Notes under the pieces: generated by a model
What the model saw: only the letters and a program-made list of their open reading frames with translations
What the model was told of the DNA's origin: nothing
Database searches by the model: none
In this document: positions 47,184-55,158 of the stretch, piece after piece
Layout of the letters: each line of letters begins with the position of its first letter
Position numbering within the stretch: the stretch's first letter is position 1
Assembly: GCF_041060425.1 (NCBI RefSeq)
Contig: NZ_JAULBC010000002.1
Location: 558,001 to 622,000, forward strand
Direction: 5' to 3'
From: Danxiaibacter flavus
GTDB taxonomy: Bacteria; Bacteroidota; Bacteroidia; Chitinophagales; Chitinophagaceae
DNA: 64,000 nucleotides
Translations under genes and position numbers: made by a program

Positions 47184-47891
47184 ATGGAGATTGAAGAGAT
47201 CAAGAAGAGTTTTAAATCTATCGACACCAGTTCTTTGGTCGATAAAGTAGAGGCAAACCTTGTGGCTTTATTGCAGGAAAGAAAGCTAAAAGTGGGTGAT
47301 TCAATTCCGAAGGAGCTTGAATTGGCTGAAACGCTTGGCGTGAGCCGGACGGTTATAAGAGAAGCTTTGCTAAGGCTTAAGGTGATGGGGTTGATAGAAT
47401 CTAAAAAGAAGAAAGGTGCCGTTATTACCAGCCCTGATCTTTTTGGCGTGATGAGTAAGAGTATGAACCCGCATATTCTTGACCAGGAGACCTTGAAGGA
47501 AATGTTTGAAATAAGGCTTGTGCTGGAAATTGGTATGGCCGATTTCATTTTTCAGCGCATTACAAGAAAGGATATTGAGGACCTGAAAGAAATTGTGCGC
47601 AATGAACCTCCTGCAACGCAGTATCACTTATTCAATATTGAACATGAAATTGCTTTTCATGGTAAACTGTATGAAATAACAGGCAACAATACCATGAAGA
47701 AATTCCAGAAAATGCTTCTACCTATTTTTGACTATGTGCACCACAGCGGGCTGTTAAAAAAACCGGGGAGCTTAAAAAAATTCGTATCCCACAAAGGACT
47801 GGTTGATATTATTGAAGATGGATCGCCTGAATTATTCAGAAACGCAATGAGAAACCATTTGGAGAATCATTTTGCGCGGCTGTTTGAATGA
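47184..47891 (+). CDS. GntR/FadR-family regulator of the sialic-acid locus
   Basis: 235 residues. The winged helix-turn-helix is at about 18-85 (LQERKLKVGDSIPKELELA, LGVSRTVIREALLRLKVMGL). The all-helical FCD effector domain fills about 95-225, with possible metal-binding residues Asp/His in EIRLVLEIGMADF, NIEHEIAFHGKLYEIT and FVSHKGLVDII. Regulators of this class include NanR of sialic-acid catabolism, which releases DNA on binding sialic acid. It is divergent from susC with a palindrome between them. Specific effector is inferred from position. Confidence 0.9.
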   Translation: MEIEEIKKSFKSIDTSSLVDKVEANLVALLQERKLKVGDSIPKELELAETLGVSRTVIREALLRLKVMGLIESKKKKGAVITSPDLFGVMSKSMNPHILDQETLKEMFEIRLVLEIGMADFIFQRITRKDIEDLKEIVRNEPPATQYHLFNIEHEIAFHGKLYEITGNNTMKKFQKMLLPIFDYVHHSGLLKKPGSLKKFVSHKGLVDIIEDGSPELFRNAMRNHLENHFARLFE

Positions 47892-48195
47892 GTTGTATGT
47901 TCTAAGTTATACGTAGTACGTTTCTCTCGGAGTGGAGCGCGGTGGAATAATTTAAAAGTAAAAAATGAACAGCGTGATAAACGGCATTTCCGTTTCCGGC
48001 AATTCGCCCGTCCGTACGACCGCATCCGGGCGGATGTTTGCCTTGATCTTTTCCTACCCGACTAGTCATTCAGGCGGGGGTTCTTTTGGATCAAGCCGAA
48101 AGAACGTAAAAAGAGAAGATAAAATATTCAGTTCGGGAAGGTACACGTTTACTGATGATTGCATCCCAATAAAGCTCACGAACATCATACCGGAT
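47892..48195. other. Gap after the GntR gene; repeats, no credible gene
   Basis: TTGTATGTTCTAAGTTATAC words (47892-47915) follow the stop codon. TTTAAAAGTAAAAAATG words and a segment with AAACGGCATTTCCGTTTCCGG symmetry (47970-48000) come next, then TTTTGGATCAAGCCGAAAG text (48085-48105), a string I associate with non-coding Bacteroidota DNA. A 92-codon frame at 47965-48243 has no domain and overlaps the HMG-CoA lyase 3' end, so it is rejected. Confidence 0.5.
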
Positions 48196-49056
48196 CTAAA
48201 ACCCGCTGAAAATCTTTTCAGCCATTTCAAGGCTTGTGTTTAAAGCTGTATGATTTATAGATCCCAACATTTGTTTTTCTTCAAACAATCGGATTAAGTA
48301 CGCTGTATCAATATTCCCAACTAATTCATCTTGAGCAAACGGACATCCTCCAATACCTTTTAGTGCACCCTCAAATCTTGTACAGCCCGCAGCTATTGCA
48401 GCATCAATTTTTGTTGCACGGTTATCCATTCGCGAATGCAGATGAACACTAAACTTTACATGTTTGTACGCAGGCAACAAGGCATTTAATGCCCCTGTAA
48501 TTTGATCCGGCATCGCCAATCCAACAGTATCAGCCAGGGAAATAAATTCAACATCCCTTGCCACCATTTCATCAGCCCATTTAAATAAGATCTCCTCATT
48601 ATAGGGATCTCCATAAGGATTTCCAAATCCCATACTGAGGTAAACAACAAGCGTTTTATTATTCTTTACACAGAGCTCCTGGATCTCTTCAATGGTAGTT
48701 ACACTTTTCCCGATTGAACTATTGGTATTTCTTAACTGAAATGTGGGTGAAATGGAGAAAGGAAATCCAAGATACGTTATGTGCTCAAATTCGGCCGCTG
48801 CTGAAGCTCCGCGAAGATTTGCAACAATGGCCAGCAGTTTGGTTCTGCTGCCTGCCAGATCAAGCCCCTGCAACACGGCCTCCGTATCAGCCATTTGAGG
48901 TACGGCTTTCGGGGAAACAAAACTACCGAAATCAAGCACATCAAAACCAACCTTAAGCAGGCTATTCAGATAAGCTATTTTTTCAGCAGTATCAATGATG
49001 CGTGGCCACCCTTGCATTGCATCTCTTGAACATTCAACAAGCTCAATAGTAGGCAT
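48196..49056 (-). CDS. Hydroxymethylglutaryl-CoA lyase
   Basis: 286 residues from the ATG at 49056 (MPTIELVECSRDAMQGW); an ATG 6 bases upstream is equally possible. It is an HMGL-like TIM barrel: VGFDVLDFGSFVSPKAVPQM, FISLADTVGLAMPDQI, VHLHSRMDN for metal binding and the active-site Cys loop GIGGCPFAQDELVGN. It splits HMG-CoA to acetyl-CoA and acetoacetate, in leucine degradation. Its start overlaps the end of the upstream HTH gene, so translation is probably coupled. Confidence 0.9.
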   Translation of the reverse strand: MPTIELVECSRDAMQGWPRIIDTAEKIAYLNSLLKVGFDVLDFGSFVSPKAVPQMADTEAVLQGLDLAGSRTKLLAIVANLRGASAAAEFEHITYLGFPFSISPTFQLRNTNSSIGKSVTTIEEIQELCVKNNKTLVVYLSMGFGNPYGDPYNEEILFKWADEMVARDVEFISLADTVGLAMPDQITGALNALLPAYKHVKFSVHLHSRMDNRATKIDAAIAAGCTRFEGALKGIGGCPFAQDELVGNIDTAYLIRLFEEKQMLGSINHTALNTSLEMAEKIFSGF

Positions 49057-50056
49057 AACCATTCCTTGCGTTTTTATCGTAAAGCGTCTTACGCAAGGTA
49101 TTAAAAAAATGTTGATGAGCATCCGGACTAAGCGTATCCAGCCTTATAGATGCATTTATCACATGCTCAATACTATTCTTTGTATATTTTACAAAATAAT
49201 CATCACTGGTAAATGCATAGTTAATGATGTTGTGCTGCAAGCCGACGATTCTAAGATCGTCCGCTTCTACCAGGAGCATGTCGCTTAAAGGCAAATCGTA
49301 ATTGATATACATCAGGCATTCAGCTTCGTTTTTTTCGCTTATCGTTTTGGTTGATACAGTCTTGGATTTTTTCAATGACTGATTTTCCAAAAGATCAATC
49401 AATCCTGCCATACTATCTCTTACTGCATTCAAATCACTGTCTGAAGCAAACAACCCTTTCGCAATGCAATACTCCATTTGATTAAGCGTATGATCCATAA
49501 AACCGGCATTCCATATTTCACGGGATGGAATAAGTGAGTATGCATCGGCCATTTTATCCAACTCCAGGCCTAGAGAGTTTCCATAAGCAGATACTCTGAA
49601 TTTTGCTTCACCCGGTTCGGTTCCGTTCATTAATTTCTTTTCAAGCAGATAGCATTGAAAGGCAGCTAATGGCAAAAAGTTACAGCTGTACAAAAAAGGT
49701 ATATCGTTGAAATAACCAGTGATTTCTTTTTTGTAGGAATGTAATACGATCGATAAATGCTCATTCAGACTCCTGAAAGTTTTCCTGATATCCATTTTAT
49801 TTTTTTCCAGCAGATCGCCAAAAAAGAAATAAGTATCGGACGGCAATTGAAAAAACTGATCGAGCGAAATCTTAAAGTGGGAAACGAGTAACTGAATTTC
49901 ATCAAAGCGCAGTGTTTTTTCACCTCGTATGCGGCGATAAGCGCTATCGCTGCTGATGTTAAGCAATTGAGCTATCTCATGTACCAGTGACATATGGGCA
50001 GGTAACCGTTCTTTAATAAGTTTAAAGAAACCGGTTTGCAATTCTAAAGCTTGCAT
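49043..50056 (-). CDS. HTH-domain regulatory protein of unknown target
   Basis: 337 residues from the ATG at 50056 (MQALELQTGFFKLIKERLPA). An N-terminal helix-turn-helix is at about 18-70: HMSLVHEIAQLLNISSDSAY and RRIRGEKTLRFDEIQLLVSH. The remaining 260 residues are mostly helical with no family I recognise (FFFGDLLEKNKMDIRKTFRS, KGLFASDSDLNAVRDSMAGL). It overlaps the start of the HMG-CoA lyase gene by 14 bases, so it may control that gene or sense a metabolite. This is inference. Confidence 0.78.
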   Translation of the reverse strand: MQALELQTGFFKLIKERLPAHMSLVHEIAQLLNISSDSAYRRIRGEKTLRFDEIQLLVSHFKISLDQFFQLPSDTYFFFGDLLEKNKMDIRKTFRSLNEHLSIVLHSYKKEITGYFNDIPFLYSCNFLPLAAFQCYLLEKKLMNGTEPGEAKFRVSAYGNSLGLELDKMADAYSLIPSREIWNAGFMDHTLNQMEYCIAKGLFASDSDLNAVRDSMAGLIDLLENQSLKKSKTVSTKTISEKNEAECLMYINYDLPLSDMLLVEADDLRIVGLQHNIINYAFTSDDYFVKYTKNSIEHVINASIRLDTLSPDAHQHFFNTLRKTLYDKNARNGYAYY

Positions 50057-50062
50057 GGGCAA

Positions 50063-50298
50063 CGGATTAATATCTGGGTCAAAATCCTGGTTATTTTAAA
50101 GGCCTCCAACTACCTGCGCAAATAACCCTGGAATAAAATACGGCTAACAATATTGAAATATAATTAAAAGATTATATCGGAAATAATTCTTTTACAGCCA
50201 AAGTCACAATTTCATTTTTTTAAACTGTAATGCGCTATTAATCAACTGACATTAATATTAGTTTAATAAAGATTTAAGCATAGCAGGATATAATAGGT
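50063..50298. other. AT-rich gap upstream of the HTH gene
   Basis: 236 bases between the divergent-oriented neighbours' ends (HTH start and RlmB stop). It is AT-rich without clear repeats or ORF. No promoter box of TAnnTTTG form with good spacing was found. Confidence 0.35.
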
Positions 50299-51045
50299 TT
50301 AGGAAATGGTGCGTTGCTTCATGGCTTCGTATAATATCATGCCGGCTGCAACAGATACATTTAGTGATTCAAAATCGCCGGCCATTGGAATTTTGAACTG
50401 TTCATCACATATTTTCATCAAAGCCGGAAAAACACCTTTTTCTTCTCCGCCCATTACAATGCAACAAGGTTCTGTAAGTCCCAGATCATACAGCTTTGTC
50501 CTGGCTTCCATTTCGCTTGCAAATACTTTAATGCCGTTCAGATGAAGCGTATCTACAGCTTTCATAAGACTATTTACACGACATATCTGAATGCGCTCAA
50601 GCGCACCAGCGCTGCTTTTCATTGCGTCTTCATTAAGTGCTCCAACACCTTTGTCAGGGATAATAATAGCTTGTGCGCCGCAGCATACCGCGCTACGCGC
50701 AATGGCGCCTATATTACGTACATCGGTAACGCCATCCAGCATCACAAACAAAGGTGCCTGTCCCTGATCATTCAACCAGTCGATCACCTGTTGTAAGTCC
50801 TGGTAAACAACTGAGGCCTTAAAAGCAAGCACACCCTGATGCTGCACGTTTGTAAGCGCTTTCAGTTTTTCATTCGGTACATATTGAACCGGTACATTGT
50901 TATCTTTCGCGAGCTGTCTTATCTCGTTAATTACATCGCCACTGGCGTTTTTGAACATCAGTACTTTGTCAATACGCTGACCACCTTTCAGCGCTTCCAC
51001 TACCGGATTACGCCCTGCAATAATATTCTTCTTTGATTGAAACAT
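50299..51045 (-). CDS. rlmB: 23S rRNA (guanosine-2'-O-)-methyltransferase
   Basis: 248 residues, SpoU/TrmH family with a trefoil knot. The N-terminal substrate-binding domain shows IIAGRNPVVEALKGGQRIDK. SPOUT motifs are LDGVTDVRNIGAIARSAVCC (motif 1), IVMGGEEKGV (motif 2) and SLNVSVAAGMILYEAM (motif 3). RlmB methylates G2251 in the P-loop of 23S rRNA; a different SpoU target is possible. The start is flanked by AGCTGACAGC words. Confidence 0.9.
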   Translation of the reverse strand: MFQSKKNIIAGRNPVVEALKGGQRIDKVLMFKNASGDVINEIRQLAKDNNVPVQYVPNEKLKALTNVQHQGVLAFKASVVYQDLQQVIDWLNDQGQAPLFVMLDGVTDVRNIGAIARSAVCCGAQAIIIPDKGVGALNEDAMKSSAGALERIQICRVNSLMKAVDTLHLNGIKVFASEMEARTKLYDLGLTEPCCIVMGGEEKGVFPALMKICDEQFKIPMAGDFESLNVSVAAGMILYEAMKQRTIS

Positions 51046-51047
51046 AT

Positions 51048-51221
51048 ATAAGCTTTCAGCTGTCAGCCATCAGCTATGAGCTTTGGCTACAGCATTAATT
51101 ATTCGTTACATCTCACATAGCCAGACATTAGACATCACACATTCAACATCTAAAATCGCACATCTAACATCTTACATTTGACCCGTACATCTAAAATCGT
51201 ACATCTAACATCTTACATTTG
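51048..51221. repeat. Word repeats between rlmB and murQ, with a duplicated 35-base unit
   Basis: GCTTTCAGCTGTCAGCC words (51052-51080) are followed by CATCACACATTCAACATC-like words. A 35-base unit starting ACATCTAAAATCG occurs at 51146-51180 and 51187-51221 with one difference. The second copy overlaps the last codons and stop of murQ (51213-51221). Confidence 0.75.
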
Positions 51222-52040
51222 CCTTCCTCTCACTTCCTCTATCGCCTTAATAACACTGCCATGTTTAAGCAACAGTGACTTTGCCTGGTCATAGTCAGTA
51301 ATACCAAGCTTATCCATCACCATTTTCGCACCACGATCAACCAACTTGTCATTGGTCAGTTGCATATGCACCATGGTGTTATCCTCTACCCTGCCCAACT
51401 GTATCATTACTGTTGTAGAGATCATGTTCAGAATCAGTTTCTGTGCAGTGCCGCTTTTCATTCTTGTGCTGCCGGTAACAAATTCAGGCCCTACGACCAC
51501 CTCAACCGGAAAATCAGCTTCAGCCGCCATAGGACTGTTATCATTACATGCAATGGCTCCGGTTAATACACCATTTTCCCTGCATTTGTGCAAACAGCCG
51601 ATAACATAGGGCGTAGTTCCGCTGGCTGCTATACCAACAACAAAATCCTTATCGGAAATACCAAAATTTTTCAGATCAATCCAGGCCTGTTCAGTGTCAT
51701 CCTCGGCATCCTCAATTGAACGGATAATCGCATCTCTACCACCAGCAATCACGCCCTGCACCAGCCCAAAAGGCACACCATAAGTAGGCGGACATTCACT
51801 TGCATCAAGCACGCCCAATCTTCCGCTTGTTCCTGCGCCAACATAAAACAACCTGCCGCCTGCAAGCATTTTATCAGCTATTGCAGTTATTAATTTTTCT
51901 ATCTGCGGCAATGCTTTTTCAACTGCCAGAGGTACTTTCTGGTCCTCTTCGTTGATATGTGTGATCAGCTCTTTCACCGACATTTTTTCCAAATGCCTGT
52001 AAAGGGATGGTTGTTCAGTTACTTTTACAAATTGTGACAT
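51213..52040 (-). CDS. murQ: N-acetylmuramic acid 6-phosphate etherase
   Basis: 275 residues, slightly shorter than E. coli MurQ (298). The SIS domain includes GGRLFYVGAGTSGRLGVLDA, SECPPTYGVPFGLVQGVIAG with the catalytic Glu, DFVVGIAASGTTPYVIG and GSTRMKSGTAQKLILNMIST. It cleaves the lactyl ether of MurNAc-6-P to GlcNAc-6-P. A BadF-type kinase gene lies 217 bases upstream on the same strand, matching a MurNAc recycling pair. The last residues (RQM) and TAA stop lie in a word repeat. Confidence 0.93.
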   Translation of the reverse strand: MSQFVKVTEQPSLYRHLEKMSVKELITHINEEDQKVPLAVEKALPQIEKLITAIADKMLAGGRLFYVGAGTSGRLGVLDASECPPTYGVPFGLVQGVIAGGRDAIIRSIEDAEDDTEQAWIDLKNFGISDKDFVVGIAASGTTPYVIGCLHKCRENGVLTGAIACNDNSPMAAEADFPVEVVVGPEFVTGSTRMKSGTAQKLILNMISTTVMIQLGRVEDNTMVHMQLTNDKLVDRGAKMVMDKLGITDYDQAKSLLLKHGSVIKAIEEVRGRQM

Positions 52041-52264
52041 AAAAGCTATTAGCTGTCAGCTTTTAGCCGTCAGCGAGTTTTTTATATATTGATTCTAATA
52101 AGCCATTTTAAGTACGAAGTACGTTTGGTGCAGGCATGCTCACTATTCACTTCTACGTTGTTACCAGAAGTGAACCTGCTCAAATCTAAGTACTTCGTAC
52201 CTCGTAATTCGTACTTAGACCAACACCCTGCCTCACCTTTCACCATTCATGCTTCACTATTCAC
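52041..52264. repeat. Word repeats between murQ and the kinase
   Basis: AGCTATTAGCTGTCAGC and TTTTAGCCGTCAGC words (52045-52075) are followed by AAGTACGAAGTACG (52110-52123). GTACTTCGTACCTCG and AATTCGTACTT words come at 52190-52217. CTTTCACCATTCATGC and TTCACTATTCACC words (52232-52264) run into the kinase stop codon. An AGAAGTGAAC/ATTCACTTCT pair (about 52148-52172) can fold. Confidence 0.65.
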
Positions 52265-53099
52265 CATGGTACTCAATCAGCCCGTCCATAGGCGTTTTCA
52301 ACACCCTGCCTAATTCCAGTTCGTACGTGTAGCACATGTCTTTCAGCACGTCTTTAAAGCCGTAAGCTATGCCGCCGACAAAACTAATGGGTAATGTCCA
52401 GCTTTCCCTGTATTTGTATAAATGGTTAAAAAAGAAATCATTCAGGCTATCTTCAATAATGTTTTCAATCATATAATGACCTCTATTTTCTGCAAGAAAG
52501 AGCGCGAATGAAGCCAGGTAACGATTGGGCTGGGGCCATTTATAAACCTTTTCCAAAATTTCAGAAGCATTTGTCTGAAATCTGGCTACAAAGCGCGACA
52601 TAAGATCTTCATCAAAAGTATTATAGAGGTAATGTTGAATAACTTTCTTGCCCATATAAGCGCCACTGCCCTCATCACCAAGCACATATCCCAATCCGGG
52701 ACTGTTTTTGATAATTTTTTTGCCGTTATAATAGCAGGAATTGCTCCCTGTCCCCAAAATACAAACCACACCTTTTTCGCTGCCGCAAAGCGCGCGGGCT
52801 GCCGCAAGCAGATCAATTTCGGCCTGCACTTTAGCAGCGGGAAACAATTTTTTAAAAACAGATTTCAACAATTTCGCATTATCCGGGTTCGCAAGTCCGG
52901 TCCCGTAATAATAGATTTCATCAACTTCAACCTTCCGCAGCCTGGGGAGCAGCTCTTTTTGCAGAACTGCAATTATCTGCTCATTGTTTAAAAAGTAAGG
53001 GCTTATCCCTTGTGTAACTATCTTCTTTTTTTTGCCTTCTTGTAAAAAACTCCACTCACATTTGGTAGAACCGCTGTCTGCTATCAATTTTGTACCCAT
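52257..53099 (-). CDS. BadF/BadG-type N-acetylhexosamine kinase (GlcNAc or MurNAc)
   Basis: 280 residues, ASKHA fold. Nucleotide-binding motifs are LIADSGSTKCEW (phosphate 1), CILGTGSNSCYYNG (phosphate 2) and GYVLGDEGSGAYMGKKVI; SFVGGIAYGF is the adenosine motif. Family members phosphorylate GlcNAc; in Tannerella the related MurK acts on MurNAc beside MurQ. The same layout here favours MurNAc-6-P production, with GlcNAc also plausible. It may supply the kinase missing from the sialic-acid cluster. Confidence 0.85.
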   Translation of the reverse strand: MGTKLIADSGSTKCEWSFLQEGKKKKIVTQGISPYFLNNEQIIAVLQKELLPRLRKVEVDEIYYYGTGLANPDNAKLLKSVFKKLFPAAKVQAEIDLLAAARALCGSEKGVVCILGTGSNSCYYNGKKIIKNSPGLGYVLGDEGSGAYMGKKVIQHYLYNTFDEDLMSRFVARFQTNASEILEKVYKWPQPNRYLASFALFLAENRGHYMIENIIEDSLNDFFFNHLYKYRESWTLPISFVGGIAYGFKDVLKDMCYTYELELGRVLKTPMDGLIEYHGE

Positions 53100-53308
53100 A
53101 AAAATTTATTTATCTTCCGGTAAGGAAGCATTAAAAAGTAAGTGTTTACATTGGATATTGTTTGCGGATTGTTGAAAATCTGCCTTCAAGGCCCTCATTT
53201 TGCCACTCAGCGCACAAAAACACGATGTTAACATTAAACTATTTTGACGTGAATATTTAATAGTGATATTCGTGTTCTGTAGAATTAAGGTACAAAGAAG
53301 CAACTTTT

Positions 53309-54901
53309 ATGAACAATAAAAAATTACAAATTGGGCTTCCGTTTCTGATGGCTGTTGTTTTAACAGCGGGAATGTGGCTCGGGTTTAAGCTTAAGGGAGA
53401 TGTGGGAAATGGCAATAACATGACCTTTCTGAGAAATACAAAAAGAAGCACACTTCAGGAAATAATGGATCTTGTAAAAAGCAAGTATGTTGACAATATT
53501 CCGGATAGTATTAATGATTTTGTAATCCAGGACATGCTGGCCCATCTTGATCCTCATTCGGTATATATACCTGCTAAGGACCTGATGGAAGTGAACGAGG
53601 ATCTGCAGGGCAATTTTGAAGGCATTGGCGTTGAATTCCAGATATTTAATGATACAGTGAATGTACTGAACGTACTTGCTGACGGACCATCTTATAAAGC
53701 CGGGGTGCAGGTTGGAGACAAAATCATTACTGTAAATGACACTTCTAAAATAGCAGGCATCAAGATTAAACCGGATGAGATCCGCAACCTGTTACGCGGA
53801 CCTAGAAGCTCCAAAGTGAGCATTACTGTTTTGAGAGGTACTGAGATAAAGAAGATCGATATTGAAAGAGGAACTATTCCTTTACCATCGGTAGACGTTG
53901 CATATATGCTAACTCCGCAGACAGGTTTTATTCGCATCAATAAATTTTCCGAAACAACGTATGAGGAATTTATGCAGAACCTGGAAAAGCTACAAAAAGA
54001 GGGCATGAAAAGCCTTGTACTAGACCTGAGAGGCAACGGTGGCGGTATTCTACAGGAAGCAGCAGATATTGCTGATGAATTTCTGAACGATCAAAAAATG
54101 ATCGTATATACAGAAGGCACGCACGTTCCCAGAATGGAGTACAAATGTAAGCGTGACGGTCTTTTTGAAAGCGGCAAACTTGCGGTATTGGTTGATGAAA
54201 CATCTGCATCTGCAAGTGAAATTCTCTCCGGAGCCTTACAGGATTGGGACAGAGGAACGATCATTGGCCGCAGAACTTTCGGTAAAGGCCTGGTTCAGCA
54301 ACAATTTATGCTCACTAACGGTTCTGCACTAAGGTTAACAATAGCGCGTTATTACACACCGCTCGGACGGAATATTCAAAAACCCTACAACAAAGGTAAA
54401 GATGCCTACGAGGACGAGCTGATAGAACGTTTTCATAATGGAGAAGTAGTGATGGGCGATACAAGCAAACCGTCCGGAAAAGCATATAAAACACCGGCAG
54501 GACGTTTGGTATATGGCGGTGGCGGAATTACACCAGATGTGTTTGTTCCTTTTGACACAACAACCCAACCAAAAGAAATAACCAAAATGTACATGAAAGG
54601 CACTTTGAACAAGTTTGTGTACAACTACTATATACAGAATAAAAGCTATTTGCAGTCTTTTAAATCTCCGGTCGACTTTGCCAAAGGGTTTACTGCGGGA
54701 GAAAAAGAATGGCAACAACTGGAATCTGCAGCACAAAAAGATTCAATCGATCTTGCCACAGTTCCAACTGCTGCAAAAACTGATATGCTTAAAAGATTGC
54801 AAGCACTAATTGCCCGCCAGATCTGGAGAACTGAAGGATTTTTTGAAGTGAACAATATCACTGACCCGATGATAAGTAAGGCGCTGGAGGCAGTGAAGTA
54901 A
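53309..54901 (+). CDS. S41 family C-terminal processing protease
   Basis: 530 residues with a short hydrophobic N-terminal segment (LPFLMAVVLTAGMWLGF). A PDZ domain is at about 95-175 (FEGIGVEFQIFNDTVNVLNV, ADGPSYKAGVQVGDKIITVN). The protease core has KSLVLDLRGNGGGILQEA, VLVDETSASASEILSGALQD with the nucleophile Ser and GRRTFGKGLVQQQFML with the catalytic Lys. The last 150 residues are helical. It trims or degrades envelope proteins from their C-terminus in the periplasm. A clear terminator follows. Confidence 0.94.
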   Translation: MNNKKLQIGLPFLMAVVLTAGMWLGFKLKGDVGNGNNMTFLRNTKRSTLQEIMDLVKSKYVDNIPDSINDFVIQDMLAHLDPHSVYIPAKDLMEVNEDLQGNFEGIGVEFQIFNDTVNVLNVLADGPSYKAGVQVGDKIITVNDTSKIAGIKIKPDEIRNLLRGPRSSKVSITVLRGTEIKKIDIERGTIPLPSVDVAYMLTPQTGFIRINKFSETTYEEFMQNLEKLQKEGMKSLVLDLRGNGGGILQEAADIADEFLNDQKMIVYTEGTHVPRMEYKCKRDGLFESGKLAVLVDETSASASEILSGALQDWDRGTIIGRRTFGKGLVQQQFMLTNGSALRLTIARYYTPLGRNIQKPYNKGKDAYEDELIERFHNGEVVMGDTSKPSGKAYKTPAGRLVYGGGGITPDVFVPFDTTTQPKEITKMYMKGTLNKFVYNYYIQNKSYLQSFKSPVDFAKGFTAGEKEWQQLESAAQKDSIDLATVPTAAKTDMLKRLQALIARQIWRTEGFFEVNNITDPMISKALEAVK

Positions 54902-54945
54902 GGAGAATGTGCGCATTTGCATGTGTGTGAATGTGCAAATGCGGT
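54902..54945. repeat. GCGCATTTGCATGTGTGTGAATG words
   Basis: Words related to GAATGTGCGCATTTGC begin 2 bases after the S41 stop codon. They are inverted relatives of the block at 55080-55158. Confidence 0.6.
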
Positions 54946-55005
54946 TGTAAAATCCGGATGTATACAGATATCTAAGTTGATAGACACATAAAGCCTGGAA
55001 ATTAG

Positions 55006-55039
55006 AAAGCTCAATAAAGAAAAGTTTATTGAGCTTTTT
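55006..55039 (+). terminator. S41 protease terminator
   Basis: AAAGCTCAATAAA (55006-55018) pairs perfectly with TTTATTGAGCTTT (55025-55037) across a 6-base loop, with a T run at the end. It lies 105 bases after the S41 stop. Confidence 0.85.
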
Positions 55040-55077
55040 AATTTTCATTCATTTCAGATATTTTTTTGTAATCTCAA

Positions 55078-55158
55078 TTCGCAGATCTGCACATTCGCAC
55101 ATTTACACATTCGCATATTTGCACATCTACAAATTTGCACATTCGCACATTCACCCAA
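55078..55158. repeat. GCACATTCGCACATTTACAC word repeat
   Basis: Ten degenerate words of type GCACATTCGCACATTTAC, GCATATTTGCAC and ATCTACAAATTTGC run through the monooxygenase stop codon (TGA, 55151-55153). Period is about 10 bases. A short palindrome-free tandem array with no spacer structure, so not CRISPR. Confidence 0.75.

Noticed and set aside
47965..48243. 92-codon frame on the plus strand
   Set aside because: It overlaps the HMG-CoA lyase gene on the other strand, consists of repeat-like DNA and shows no domain.
55078..55158. Possible iteron origin or CRISPR in GCACATTCGC words
   Set aside because: Words vary too much, there is no DnaA-box cluster or rep gene, and similar arrays occur in ordinary gaps.
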